Counted from the stretch's first letter, positions 1 through 9,513 are shown. The stretch: 64,000 nucleotides of DNA from Prosthecobacter algae (GCF_039542385.1 NZ_BAABIA010000002.1:496001-560000); one strand, 5' to 3'. Program-made: numbers and translations. The notes: generated by a model from the letters alone, not told the origin.

Positions 1-1
1 T

Positions 2-2353
2 GAAGAGCAGCCGCAGTGGGTATACCCACCAGCCTCGCATGTGGCGCGCGGCCCATCTGGAGTGACCTTCCTCACCGGAGCTTCTTTGCCTGAAGATCTG
101 CGTGGCAAATTCCTGCTGGCGAATTATCGCGGGGCCTCCCAGGGCTGCACGGTGCTGACGGTTGGCATCGAGCCAAAAGGAGCCGGGTATGTGGCCAACT
201 CCGAAGACGTCTTGGTGGAAGGTGTGGGTGTCACGGATGTGGAGCTAGGCTATGACGGCAGCATTTACCTGTGCGACTTTGGCGGCGGCTGGAGCATCAA
301 TACCAATGGGGCCATCGAGAAACTGACCCCGAAGGATGAAGCCCTCAGAAAAGCCGGGGCTGAGACCCAGGTCATCTTTGCCAAAGGTCTCAAAGAGGAG
401 CCCGTGGCCAAGCTGATGGCTTACCTGGATTCGCCCGACAAACGCCTGCGTCAGGCAGCGCAGTTTGAACTGGTGAACCGGAAAGAAACCGCCACGCTGG
501 CCGCCCTAACAGCGAATGCGGCCAAGCCGATCCAGACCCGCCTACATGGCATCTGGGCGCTGGATCAACTGGGCCGCCAAGGAGCAGCGGTGAGCAGCAC
601 CTTGCTCGTCCTAACCAAAGATAAGGAATCCGAAATTCGCGCCCAGGCTGCTCGGACATTGGGCAGCGTGCGGGCGCTGGAAAGCCAGGAGGCCCTGCTG
701 GGTCTGTTAAAGGATGAATCGCCACGAGTGCGCTCGCTGGCTGCCATCGCGCTGCAGCGGGTGACGAAGCCTGGGGATGCGAAGGTGACGGAAGCTCTTT
801 ATGAAGTGGCTGCCCGTCAAGGCACTGGTCCGGTGGACCCGGTGCTGCGCCATTCGGTGCTGTCCGCGCTGGATGTCATCGGCACTGTGCCTGCCGCCAC
901 CGCGCGCGCCCAGGCAGCCGAGCGTGAGGTGCGCCTCACAGCCCTGCTTTTCCTGCGTCGTCATCAGAGCCCGGAGTGCGCCATCTTCCTGAAGGATAAC
1001 GATGCCCAGATCCGCCGTGAAGCCGTGCGCGCCATCTATGACACCACCGGTGTGGATGGCCCTGCGGGAGATGCCGTAGCGGCCCTTGCCCCTGAGGCCG
1101 CTGCTTTTTCCCCCACGCTCCAGCAGCGCATCGTAGCCGCAAATTATCGCCGAGGAACGGCTGAGAATGCACGCAATCTTCTTGTCATGGTGAAGGATGC
1201 CAAACTGGATGCCGCCACCCGCAGCGCCGCCCTGCATGCGCTGCGCCTGTGGGAAAAGCGGATCGTCACCGATCCCGTGCTGGGCCTCTACCGCCCGCTG
1301 CCAAAGGCTGAGCGTACACTTGCCAGCTTGGGTCAATCAATCGAGGCAGACCTGCGTGCTTTACTGGCCGGGGAGCTGCCCCCACAACTCGCCTCACTGG
1401 CTCTGAAGCTGGCCGCTGAAACAGGCGTTCGCCTGGAGCCTAAAACGCTCCAGAGTTTTGCCGCAAACCAAGCCCTCGCTGCCGAGGTCCGGATCGCCGC
1501 TCTGGACAGCCTTGTCACTTCCGCCCCTACAGAAGCTGGCGACTTGGTGCACCGCTTGATCGCAGATGCCAGCCCCACAGTTTCCGCAGCCGCCTTGGCG
1601 CATGGCTACACCTTGAAGCTGGATGGTCTCACCGAAATCTCCCGCCAGGCCATCGCCTCCGGCCCGCTGGTGAAAGCACGCGCCGGCATCTCGGGCCTCA
1701 CGGCCACACACCCAGAGGAGATCGCCACGCTGTGGCAAAAGCGCGAGAGCAATGACCTGCGCCGTGGCCTGTGGCTGGATGTTTTCCTTGCCCTGCAAGC
1801 ACAGACAACCCCCGACACCCAGGCCCTGGTGAGCGCCCACATGGCCAGTGCACCGGACGCCGTGTATCGCCTTAGCGAAACAGGTGGCGATGCCCTACGA
1901 GGAGAGGCAGTCTTCCGCAACCAAGGCGGCTGCCTGCAATGCCACAAGGTAGGCAGCGATGGCGGCATCCAGGGCCCTGACCTAACCAAAATTGGTGAAC
2001 GACTGAAGGCAGATAAACTGGTGGAATCCCTGGTCAATCCGAATGCCGTTATCGCCCCTGGTTACGGTCTGGCCGCCATCACCATGAAAGATGGCACCCT
2101 ACTCATGGGCCGACTGGCGAAGGAGAAAAAGGAAGAGGTGGAAATCGTCGGCATGGATGGCAAGCAAGCCAAGATCGCACGCAGCACCATCGCCAGCATT
2201 GCCCCGCCCGTTTCGGCCATGCCACCTCTCGGCACTGCGCTGCCACCACGTGATCTACGCGACCTCGTCGCCTACCTCGCCAGCCGAACTGCCGCTAACA
2301 AAAAGATTGGCAAAGATGACGCGAGCCATGGCGATGAGAAAATCGCGAAGTGA
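2..2353 (+). CDS. PVC-type haem-binding HEAT-repeat protein, C-terminal part (5' end outside window)
   Basis: The reading frame is open to the first base, so the gene begins left of the window; the GTG/ATG candidates near position 41 are internal. In order it shows the end of a sorbosone-dehydrogenase-like beta-propeller (residues 1-110), a long stretch of HEAT-type alpha repeats (about 125-600), and a C-terminal cytochrome c-like domain with CLQCH at bases 1931-1945, followed by GPDLTKIG. That last pattern is typical of the haem-binding domain known as the Pirellula/Verrucomicrobium type (TIGR02603). Such proteins are exported and thought to be membrane-associated redox or sugar dehydrogenases; the substrate is unknown. 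It ends 50 bp from a convergent gene. Family assignment is strong, function weak. Confidence 0.85.
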   Translation, partial: EEQPQWVYPPASHVARGPSGVTFLTGASLPEDLRGKFLLANYRGASQGCTVLTVGIEPKGAGYVANSEDVLVEGVGVTDVELGYDGSIYLCDFGGGWSINTNGAIEKLTPKDEALRKAGAETQVIFAKGLKEEPVAKLMAYLDSPDKRLRQAAQFELVNRKETATLAALTANAAKPIQTRLHGIWALDQLGRQGAAVSSTLLVLTKDKESEIRAQAARTLGSVRALESQEALLGLLKDESPRVRSLAAIALQRVTKPGDAKVTEALYEVAARQGTGPVDPVLRHSVLSALDVIGTVPAATARAQAAEREVRLTALLFLRRHQSPECAIFLKDNDAQIRREAVRAIYDTTGVDGPAGDAVAALAPEAAAFSPTLQQRIVAANYRRGTAENARNLLVMVKDAKLDAATRSAALHALRLWEKRIVTDPVLGLYRPLPKAERTLASLGQSIEADLRALLAGELPPQLASLALKLAAETGVRLEPKTLQSFAANQALAAEVRIAALDSLVTSAPTEAGDLVHRLIADASPTVSAAALAHGYTLKLDGLTEISRQAIASGPLVKARAGISGLTATHPEEIATLWQKRESNDLRRGLWLDVFLALQAQTTPDTQALVSAHMASAPDAVYRLSETGGDALRGEAVFRNQGGCLQCHKVGSDGGIQGPDLTKIGERLKADKLVESLVNPNAVIAPGYGLAAITMKDGTLLMGRLAKEKKEEVEIVGMDGKQAKIARSTIASIAPPVSAMPPLGTALPPRDLRDLVAYLASRTAANKKIGKDDASHGDEKIAK

Positions 2354-2403
2354 GAAGGCTCTCAGCAAGCGTCCCCAGCCACCTACTGGAGCAAGCAGCT
2401 ACA

Positions 2404-4509
2404 TTAAAAGGCGAAGCCGACGGTGACATGCAGCATGCCACCGCTCTCACCTTCCCGTTTGCCGACGTTGTGGCCGTAATCAATGCGGACGGGACCGAAG
2501 GGGAGCTTGTAGCGGAGGCCAGCGCCGATGGCGGGGCGGAAGTCTGATGAATAATCGAAGGCGCTGCTGTTGCTGCCACGACCGAGACTGCCGATGTCGC
2601 CAAAGAAGGCGAGTTCGAGGTTGGGGTAGATTTCGTAACTGAACTCGGCGCTGGCAAAGAGGGCCGAAGTACCGCCGAGGGGAGTGCCGCCGTTGGTCAC
2701 GGGACCGAGTTCACGTTCGGCAAAGGCACGCACGCTGTTAGGCCCACCATTGAAGACGCGGGAATCGATGGGCAACTCCTCTGCCGCTGCACCCTGGATG
2801 CTGAGCAAGGCAGCCCCGGCGGCGAAGCGGAACTTCTTGGTGATTGGGCGATACCACGCGCCGCGAAGGTCGGTGCGCATGTAGCTGACATTGGAGCCCA
2901 TGACATCCATGGTGGACTCCAGGCGGGCGCTGACAAACCAGCCTTTACGCGGCAGGACGGGGCTGTCGCGATAGTCCAGCATCATGCTGCCGCCCAGGCT
3001 GCCGAGGGTGTAGGTGTCCGGGCCGATTTCGGCATCGGTGAGGACATCGGTCGAGACGGTGTTGGCGGAGACGCCGGCAAAGACAGAATAAGTGAAGTGC
3101 TTGCTGGCCCGACGAGAGAGCTCGAGATTTAGGCTGGTGCCGTAGCGGGAGTATTCGAAGAGATTGAAGTTTTCCACCGCGAGCTGGACGGAGCTGGCAT
3201 AACCAGAATTAAAAATGGCGGGGTTGGTGAGCTTGAGAGAGCCGAGCGGACCTGCGGTGCTCCAGTTCAGTTCTGCAGCCAGGGTATTGCCCTGATCACG
3301 GAAATTCGTATTGCGGTAGTTCACACCCGCCTGGGGGCCGAGGAAGGTATCAAAGCCGAGTTCAAAGCCCAGGGTTTTGGGTTTTGTCTCCTCCCCGGTG
3401 ATGCGCAGATCTGCCTGGGCGGGGCTGATGCCGGGCTGCAACTGGGGCTCCACATCCAGCCGGGCAAACATGCCGGTATCCAGCGCACGCTTGAACATCA
3501 CGTCGAGATCCTCGGCGATGTAGTATTTGCCCTCGGCTTCGCGGAAGCCTGCGGTGAGCACGCGCTTGGAGCCCCGGCTAAAGTCTGGGTGCGGGACGAT
3601 CTGCGCCACACGCACCCGTTCCCCCGGAGTCATGCGGATGACGACATCGACAGTGCCGCCTTGCTGGCCGAGCTTGTAATCGGAAACGGTGGCTGAATTT
3701 AACCAGCCGGATTCTTTGGCGATGCTGTTGAGCTGGCCTTCGATCTGCTGCACGCGTGCTTCATTGAAGGGCTCCCCAGGAGTCTGGGCGATGAGGCCGC
3801 GCATCTGCTTTTCCAGCTCCACAGGGCCGCCGGCAAAGTCCACGCTGCCGAAGGTGAAGCGCGGGCCAGGTTTCACCTCCATGGTGATGTCGCGCAGGCC
3901 GTCGCTGCCGGTGGCGGCTTCAGGTGTCAAAACAACTTCTGCCTGGAGGTAACCTTCCGCACGAAGACGGCGCTGCACCAGTCCGGTGCCGCTCTGAAGT
4001 TCGCTCTCCACCCAGACGGGGTTGGTTTTATCGGCGCCCTCCTTTTCAATGCTGGGGCGCAGCAAGAATTTACGCAGTTCTTCCTCAGGTACGATTAGGT
4101 CGCCGCGCCAAGTGATTTTCCCCACGCGGGTCTGCTGGCCGGACAAGATGGTGAGGGTGATGGTATCGCCCTTGAGATCCCAGCGAACTTCCGCCTGCGG
4201 CCAGCCTTCGCGAATGAAATGCTGACGGGTGAAAAAGGCCAGGTCATCTGCCAGGGGCTCGCTGGGGCTGCTGCTGCCGGACAGGGTGAGCTGATCCTTC
4301 AGCATCGTGTCCAGGCTGTCCCAAGTCACAGCATCCGTGCCGGAAACGGTGACGGTGACGCCGCCCTCGCGGAGGGTATGCACGGAGTCTGATTCCTGGG
4401 CCGCCACCGAGACAGCCACGCAGCAGAGCAGGGACACCGAGAGGCAGCGGAGCCTGTCTCTGAGGGAAGATGGGCACCGGGCCCGCTTTGCTGCATCCTC
4501 ACTGCACAT
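2404..4509 (-). CDS. TamA/BamA-like Omp85 outer-membrane protein
   Basis: Predicted 701-aa outer-membrane assembly or translocation protein. The start at 4509 gives a signal peptide: an Arg-rich n-region, hydrophobic CLSVSLLCCVAVSVAA, then a likely cut before QES. The in-frame ATG at 4620 lies deep inside the upstream ABC gene and gives no signal. Residues about 30-390 look like three or more POTRA domains; the rest is a 16-strand-type barrel with the SVRAF loop motif (counterpart of VRGF) and a terminal Phe (VTVGFAF), as needed for barrel insertion. It overlaps the ABC ATPase gene by 11 bp and is the last gene of a four-gene operon. No strong Shine-Dalgarno is visible. It could equally be called a BamA paralogue; TamA-like fits the short POTRA region. 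Confidence 0.85.
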   Translation of the reverse strand: MCSEDAAKRARCPSSLRDRLRCLSVSLLCCVAVSVAAQESDSVHTLREGGVTVTVSGTDAVTWDSLDTMLKDQLTLSGSSSPSEPLADDLAFFTRQHFIREGWPQAEVRWDLKGDTITLTILSGQQTRVGKITWRGDLIVPEEELRKFLLRPSIEKEGADKTNPVWVESELQSGTGLVQRRLRAEGYLQAEVVLTPEAATGSDGLRDITMEVKPGPRFTFGSVDFAGGPVELEKQMRGLIAQTPGEPFNEARVQQIEGQLNSIAKESGWLNSATVSDYKLGQQGGTVDVVIRMTPGERVRVAQIVPHPDFSRGSKRVLTAGFREAEGKYYIAEDLDVMFKRALDTGMFARLDVEPQLQPGISPAQADLRITGEETKPKTLGFELGFDTFLGPQAGVNYRNTNFRDQGNTLAAELNWSTAGPLGSLKLTNPAIFNSGYASSVQLAVENFNLFEYSRYGTSLNLELSRRASKHFTYSVFAGVSANTVSTDVLTDAEIGPDTYTLGSLGGSMMLDYRDSPVLPRKGWFVSARLESTMDVMGSNVSYMRTDLRGAWYRPITKKFRFAAGAALLSIQGAAAEELPIDSRVFNGGPNSVRAFAERELGPVTNGGTPLGGTSALFASAEFSYEIYPNLELAFFGDIGSLGRGSNSSAFDYSSDFRPAIGAGLRYKLPFGPVRIDYGHNVGKREGESGGMLHVTVGFAF

Positions 4510-5518
4510 GCTGTGGCGTGTCGCCCTTGAACGTGCCTTTGTCAATCTGACCCAGCATGTCAATGAAGGCATCTTCGAGCTTGCGCTCTTCGCGGTGGAA
4601 GTCGGTAACCTGGAGACCATCGGTTATCATTCGGCGCAGGACCCCTGCCAGCGTGCCTTCATCTACCGATTGTACACGGAGCCGCGCGCCACGTTTGGTT
4701 TCTTCCACCACCTCGATCATGGGCGCAGTCAGGGCCCATTGCACGAGTTTGGCAGGGTCTCCGACCACTTGCACATAGACCAATGTCTCCGCCACAGCAG
4801 CGGTGCCACGGGTCATGGACTCGGCATCGCCATGGTGAACGATGCGGCCTTTGTCAATGAACAGGAGGCTGTCACACATTTCCCCCAGCTCGCTGAGGAT
4901 GTGGGAGCTAATGAGGATGGTCTTGCCCTCCTCCGCCAGGATGCGGATGAGCTGCTTCAGCTCCACCCGAGCCTTGGGGTCCAGCCCGGCGGCGGGCTCG
5001 TCCATGATGAGAATCTGCGGATCGTGCAAAAGAGCACGTCCCAGGCACAGGCGCTGGGTCTGGCCCTTGGACATCTTGTTGCTCATGCGATCTGCCAGGG
5101 GCGTGAGGTCGGTGAAATCCATCACCTCCTGGATGCGCTTCAGCCGCTCCTGCCCTTTGTAACCGAGTGCGCGGGCGTAGAAATCCAGGTACTCCAGCAC
5201 GGTCATGTGCTCATAGGTGCCAAAGCTGTCCGGCATCCAGCCTAACAAACGACGCACTTTGGCCGGGTAATGGACGACATTGTGGCCACCGATTTTCACC
5301 GTGCCCTCATTCGGGTAATCCAGGGTGGCCAGGATGCGCATGGTGGTGGTCTTACCCGCACCATTGGCCCCGACAAAACCAACCACCTTGCCGTGGCCGA
5401 TGCTGAAGGAGACGCCCTGCACGGCCTGCAGCTTGCCAAAGGAACGCTGCAGATTATCCACCACGATGGCGGGCTGGCTCAGGTCCATTTCAGGAACATG
5501 GGAGGCTGGCTGGTGCAT
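4499..5518 (-). CDS. ABC transporter ATP-binding protein
   Basis: 339-aa ABC-2-type ATPase. Walker A GANGAGKTT is at residues 50-58, the signature appears as MSKGQTQR, and Walker B as ILIMDEPAAGLDP; a C-terminal regulatory extension of about 100 residues resembles Gld/Nos-type ATPases. The start MHQPASHV at 5518 is chosen because it lies 2 bp after the stop of the upstream gene, whereas a longer reading would overlap that gene by some 50 bp. No recognisable multi-span permease is present in this operon, which is unusual; the neighbouring 598-aa protein has only two central membrane segments. The exported substrate is unknown. Confidence 0.9.
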   Translation of the reverse strand: MHQPASHVPEMDLSQPAIVVDNLQRSFGKLQAVQGVSFSIGHGKVVGFVGANGAGKTTTMRILATLDYPNEGTVKIGGHNVVHYPAKVRRLLGWMPDSFGTYEHMTVLEYLDFYARALGYKGQERLKRIQEVMDFTDLTPLADRMSNKMSKGQTQRLCLGRALLHDPQILIMDEPAAGLDPKARVELKQLIRILAEEGKTILISSHILSELGEMCDSLLFIDKGRIVHHGDAESMTRGTAAVAETLVYVQVVGDPAKLVQWALTAPMIEVVEETKRGARLRVQSVDEGTLAGVLRRMITDGLQVTDFHREERKLEDAFIDMLGQIDKGTFKGDTPQHVQ

Positions 5519-5520
5519 GA

Positions 5521-7317
5521 TCAGGGGGGAGGGACGCTGCCATAGACGAGGATTTTGTCTTCTTGCCACCGGATGGCGGAGAGGGTGTCCTGGGTGAAGC
5601 CGGGGGCCGATTTGGCTGTGGCAAAGAAGTGGTTAGGCAGGCTATCCACCAACTTTTCCAATGAATCGTTTCGCAGGTCTGTGGACTGCTTGTACCACCA
5701 CGCCCTCATTTGCCCAGACTCCACTGCACTAAGCTCTGCTTTTTGACCTGTCGCGAGCGGGGATTTCAACATCCACATTTTGCCGTCGGGGCCTGCATAA
5801 TAGAGTTCATCCAGCGTAAACCCGAGAGCAGAGACCAGGGTGGGCGGGGCATCCGGAGTGGCCCCTGGCTGAACCTCCAGACGAGCGCGGGTAGAGATGG
5901 CGGCGCGGATCATTTGAGCCTGCTCGGCCCGGCTCTGGAAGAAGTTTCCGCCACGGGCAGCGCCCTGTTGGGTGAGATTGACGGGCTGCGAGTCGGAGGT
6001 GTTCTTCAACTTCACCCAGTCTGAGGCGGGTAGGGCCAATGGCTCCACCAAGGCAGGTTGCTTGAGCTCAAACCCCGCCCCTAGCAGCACGCCGGTGCGG
6101 CTGGTCTGCTTTTGGGTGACGTAGGCGGAGGCCTCGTCGGGCTCCACGTTGATGAACACGACGCGGGCACCGATGCCGCCAATGCCATCCTGCAAAAGGA
6201 TGATGCCTACCATCGCCAGACTGGCCCCCAGCGAGAGGAGAGGGGTAGTGAAAAAAAGGCGGTGCCTACGGCCTGAAGGAGCCAGGATGTACAGATTCAC
6301 CGGACCGACCAGAACGCCGAACAAAACGAGGAAAACGATGACCTGCCACGAATTAAAACTGCGTTTGCCCAGGGCTGCAAGCGGGCCCCAGTCGGAATCC
6401 CGCGTGTGCTCAAGGCGCAGCTGTTCCAGGCGTTCCACACCTTGCCAATAACGGGAGACCGTCTCATCGGCAGGGATGTTGCGACCGTTCCAGGTGAGGG
6501 TCTCGATCTGCCCCAGCGAAAAGGCTTTGTCATCCGCAGGCAGTCCATTGGCGGGGAGCTTCGTGGCATAAAAATGCAGCCTTCCGCCTAACCGGACCCA
6601 TTGCAAAAGGGCATTCCGGCTACCTGGCCTCAGGCTCTGCCATTCGGTATCGGTGAGCATGACGTAATCAAAGCCACTGAAGGCCAGCCAATCCTCAGGC
6701 AGATCCGCCGGGACGAAACGGCTGCCGAAAACCTGATCTCCCCGCGAGTAGCTGCTAGTCGCCTTTTGCTTTCTTTCCAATTCATCATTCAGCCGGTCCA
6801 AGCTGCCATCGGCGAGGGTCTTGCTGATGGCGATGGCGGGGAAGCCGGCATTGCGGTTGCTGTAGCTGGAGAAACTGCGGACCACAGGCCCTGTCACGGA
6901 ACCTGAGAAGACATGGCCGGACTGGCCATAGCCGGAGCTGTCCCCGTAATCCACGGCCAGAGGGGCCAGGAAAAGGGCCGTCTGCGTGGAGCGTGCCGGC
7001 AAGGACAGATTCACCTCGCTGCGATGCACATTGTTATTCCGGTAGTCCTGAGTCTGGGAATTGAAATCCAAATTCCAGACGGCATCGCGGCCACTGCCAT
7101 TGGTCGCGACGATGCGCAGGGGGGCGTAGCCGCTGGGTGGCAAGGGATCAAAGACGCTCCGGATTTCCACACGGCTCCCATCGCCCTCGTCCAGCAGTTC
7201 ATCTACGATTCTCTGCTGCCCATGCGCTGGTGCCCCCATCAGCATGGCGGAGAGAAGCAGCGCGGCCTGACCGCAGCAAAAAGGGGCGGTTGCCCAGCTA
7301 GGAAGGCAGAGTCTCAT
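5521..7317 (-). CDS. Two-TM membrane protein of MoxR/ABC operon, function unknown
   Basis: 598 aa. A signal peptide (residues 1-34, ending AHGQQ) leads into a large extracytoplasmic region that includes a Rossmann/glutaminase-like stretch (DYVMLTDTEWQSL, residues about 217-230, as in DUF4350-type proteins). Membrane spans lie at 326-345 and 357-375, followed by another soluble domain. The start ATG overlaps the MoxR stop in an ATGA, so the two are translationally coupled, and the stop is 2 bp from the ABC ATPase. Position suggests an envelope protein working with the ABC ATPase and the MoxR chaperone. I do not recognise a named family. Confidence 0.75.
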   Translation of the reverse strand: MRLCLPSWATAPFCCGQAALLLSAMLMGAPAHGQQRIVDELLDEGDGSRVEIRSVFDPLPPSGYAPLRIVATNGSGRDAVWNLDFNSQTQDYRNNNVHRSEVNLSLPARSTQTALFLAPLAVDYGDSSGYGQSGHVFSGSVTGPVVRSFSSYSNRNAGFPAIAISKTLADGSLDRLNDELERKQKATSSYSRGDQVFGSRFVPADLPEDWLAFSGFDYVMLTDTEWQSLRPGSRNALLQWVRLGGRLHFYATKLPANGLPADDKAFSLGQIETLTWNGRNIPADETVSRYWQGVERLEQLRLEHTRDSDWGPLAALGKRSFNSWQVIVFLVLFGVLVGPVNLYILAPSGRRHRLFFTTPLLSLGASLAMVGIILLQDGIGGIGARVVFINVEPDEASAYVTQKQTSRTGVLLGAGFELKQPALVEPLALPASDWVKLKNTSDSQPVNLTQQGAARGGNFFQSRAEQAQMIRAAISTRARLEVQPGATPDAPPTLVSALGFTLDELYYAGPDGKMWMLKSPLATGQKAELSAVESGQMRAWWYKQSTDLRNDSLEKLVDSLPNHFFATAKSAPGFTQDTLSAIRWQEDKILVYGSVPPP

Positions 7318-8330
7318 GCGGCCTCCTTCAAGGTGCGAGGGGTGGCGACATTCTGCACAGGCACCTCGGCCAGGATGGCACGCACAACACTGGCGCTGCT
7401 GCGGCCATCCATGCGGGCGGTGTAATCTAGCAGGACACGGTGATTTAGCACGGCGGGAGCCAGGGCCTGCACATCTTCAAAGCTGGCATTGGGCCTTCCG
7501 TGCATGAGCGCACGGGCTTTGGCCGCGGAGGCCAGACTCAGTGCGGCACGGGGGCTGGCGCCGTAACGAACGCCCTCCGCCGCCTTCGACTGTCCCGGGT
7601 GCGTGGCATCCACGAGACGGGCAATATAGTCGGCCACAACCTCCGGCAGGTAAATGCGCCGGGCGGTCTGCTGGATGTGGGCAAACTCTTCCCGAGTAGT
7701 GACGGTGGGTACGGTGGGCTCTACGCCTAACTCACGATGCAACACGATCTTCGCCAAGGTCTCTGCACTGTTGCGCAGCACCTCCAGCTTGAAGAGAAAG
7801 CGGTCCACCTGCGCCTCTGGCAGCGGGTAGGTGCCCTCGAGTTCGATGGGGTTCTGAGTGGCCAGCACGAAGAAAGGATCTGGCAGGGTGTGGGTGTGGC
7901 CCAGCACTGTCACGCGCCGCTCCTGCATGGCCTCCAGCAGGGCGGACTGCGTTTTGGGTGAGGCGCGGTTGATCTCATCCGCCAGCAGCAGGTTGGTAAA
8001 AATAGGCCCAGGCTGGAAGACGAATTCGCGCCGCCCATCCACCTCCTGTAGCACCGGATTTCCCGTGATGTCTCCGGGCAGCAGATCCGGCGTGAACTGC
8101 ACACGTCGGGTGGTGAGATTCAACGCTTTGGAAAGGCCCTTCACCAGTTCCGTTTTGCCCAGGCCCGGCAGACCTTCCAAGAGCACGTGACCGCGGGCGA
8201 TGACACCGCAGAGCACCAGATCAATCAACTCACTCTGGCCAAACAAAACCTCATTCAGTGCCTGGCGCAGAGCCGCGATGGGTTTCGTCGCAGACTGTAG
8301 TTCGGCATCAATCGCGTAGGGGTCAGACAT
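7314..8330 (-). CDS. MoxR-family AAA+ ATPase
   Basis: 338 aa. Walker A GLPGLGKT sits at residues 53-60, Walker B LLADEINRASPKTQ near residue 115, and sensor region ATQNPIELEGTYPLPEAQ follows, all characteristic of the MoxR branch of AAA+ chaperones that assemble or mature metal-loaded or membrane complexes. It is the first gene of the operon reaching to 2404. In many bacteria moxR is followed by a DUF58 gene; here DUF58 is absent and the next gene is the two-TM protein, coupled through a 4-bp overlap. Confidence 0.92.
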   Translation of the reverse strand: MSDPYAIDAELQSATKPIAALRQALNEVLFGQSELIDLVLCGVIARGHVLLEGLPGLGKTELVKGLSKALNLTTRRVQFTPDLLPGDITGNPVLQEVDGRREFVFQPGPIFTNLLLADEINRASPKTQSALLEAMQERRVTVLGHTHTLPDPFFVLATQNPIELEGTYPLPEAQVDRFLFKLEVLRNSAETLAKIVLHRELGVEPTVPTVTTREEFAHIQQTARRIYLPEVVADYIARLVDATHPGQSKAAEGVRYGASPRAALSLASAAKARALMHGRPNASFEDVQALAPAVLNHRVLLDYTARMDGRSSASVVRAILAEVPVQNVATPRTLKEAA

Positions 8331-8381
8331 CGCCCGGAGTAAAGCAGGGAGAGGGCCGCGACGTCGAGCGGAAATCTGCGG

Positions 8382-8636
8382 TTATTTTCTCACGGCGGCG
8401 GCCTTCTGCGCCTTAGGTTGCGGGGCCGGAGCGCGTGTCATCTCGGGGGTCACCGGGATCCCCATGCGCTGGTAGAGATCCAGCATCTTCGCCGTGGCAC
8501 GCTGATGCGCTTCCAGACCGATGCGGGTCTGCTCCAGGATGCTGCGTGGGGGAGTTTCCATGAGATGCATCTCGTTGAACCACTGACGGGCTGTCTTGAA
8601 GCGAATTCGCGACTTCCACCGACGGGGGTTGGACAT
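8382..8636 (-). CDS. Small basic hypothetical protein
   Basis: 84 aa from ATG 8636. Residues 1-25 are Arg/Lys-rich, residues about 25-65 look helical (ILEQTRIGLEAHQRATAKML), and the tail is Ala/Pro/Lys-rich. A shorter version from 8570 (MHLMETPP) is also possible. The open frame continues upstream to 8762, but that stretch lies in repeat-like intergenic DNA and is not counted. No family recognised. Confidence 0.45.
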   Translation of the reverse strand: MSNPRRWKSRIRFKTARQWFNEMHLMETPPRSILEQTRIGLEAHQRATAKMLDLYQRMGIPVTPEMTRAPAPQPKAQKAAAVRK

Positions 8637-8881
8637 TGTTCCACAAAGCCACTCATCGGCAAGGGGGAGATAGTCCGCAGAAGGTGGTGGTGCAGAGGTG
8701 GCGTTTTGGGATAGAGGACAGCCTTTGCGGACGGGGTCAGGCGTGCTGCGACCACCCCACACCTGAGCCTCTCCCGAGGGAGAGGGAACATGTTTTGGAA
8801 GCTCGGGATGGAAGAGCGAACGAGGGCTGGATGGTCTTCAGCTAACCGAGACCAAACGACATAGACACGCAGCCCTCCCCC
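8637..8881. other. Intergenic region with palindromes and dispersed repeat copy
   Basis: No gene is supported here. The stretch holds an inverted pair GTCCGCA (8673-8679) and TGCGGAC (8726-8732), followed by a copy of an intergenic repeat (8741-8825) that also occurs near 41.1 kb. Confidence 0.6.
8741..8825. repeat. Dispersed intergenic repeat, copy A
   Basis: Begins GCGTGCTGCGACCACCCC and matches 41114-41209 through the whole length, with a shortened central hairpin (CCTCTCCC/GGGAGAGG) and the shared end CGAACGAGG versus CGAACAAGG. Both copies are strictly intergenic. There is no coding potential; the hairpin suggests an RNA or recombination structure. Confidence 0.75.
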
Positions 8882-9454
8882 CTACTTCTTCCCCTGCCGC
8901 TGGCGCACCACTTCAAACAGAGACACACCCGTGGCGACGGAGACATTCAGGCAGGGTACTCGACCGACCATGGGGATGCGGACGAGGAAATCGCAATGCT
9001 CCCCGGTCAGGCGGCGCATGCCGTCGCCTTCAGCACCCATAACGATGGCGGTGGGGCCTTTGAGGTCCAGATCGTAGATGGATTTGGTGGTTTCATCCGC
9101 CGTGCCGACGATCCAGATGCCCAGTTTCTTCAGCTTCTCCATGGCGCGTGCCAGGTTGGTCACGCGCACGAGGGGGATGTTTTCGGCACCGCCGCAGGAG
9201 ACGCGGATCACCGTGTCGGAGATGGGGGCGGACTTGTCCTTGGGCATTACCACGCAGTCGCAGCCCGCCGCATCTGCGGTGCGCAGGCAGGCACCCAGGT
9301 TGTGCGGATCCTGGATGCAGTCCAGGATGAGCACGAGCGGGTTTTCTTTGCCATCCAGCAGGAGAGACAGGTCATCTTCATCATACACAGGCACGTGCCC
9401 CGTGGTGGGAGACGAGTGGCGGTTCTGACGGGCGACGGGTGCGGGCTTGGGCAT
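8882..9454 (-). CDS. SpoU-family RNA 2'-O-methyltransferase
   Basis: 190 aa from ATG 9454 (MPKPAPVARQ). All three SPOUT motifs are visible: DPHNLGACLRTADAAG, then GAEGDGMRRLT, then LNVSVATGVSLFE, which forms the AdoMet-binding knot. It most resembles TrmH/RlmB enzymes, which methylate the ribose of a 23S rRNA or tRNA guanosine. RlmB normally has an extra N-terminal substrate domain of about 75 residues; here only some 35 residues precede the catalytic domain, so the target cannot be read from the sequence. A longer in-frame start (9505) adds 17 residues with no motif. Confidence 0.88.
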   Translation of the reverse strand: MPKPAPVARQNRHSSPTTGHVPVYDEDDLSLLLDGKENPLVLILDCIQDPHNLGACLRTADAAGCDCVVMPKDKSAPISDTVIRVSCGGAENIPLVRVTNLARAMEKLKKLGIWIVGTADETTKSIYDLDLKGPTAIVMGAEGDGMRRLTGEHCDFLVRIPMVGRVPCLNVSVATGVSLFEVVRQRQGKK

Positions 9455-9513
9455 CCCGCAGTGATGAAATGCGCTAGCCCCGGCTGCAAGGGTTTTGACG
9501 GACAATTCGCGGC

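Noticed and set aside
5519..5569. Upstream in-frame extension of the ABC ATPase
   Set aside because: Would overlap the preceding gene by about 50 bp; MHQPASHV start fits a tight operon.
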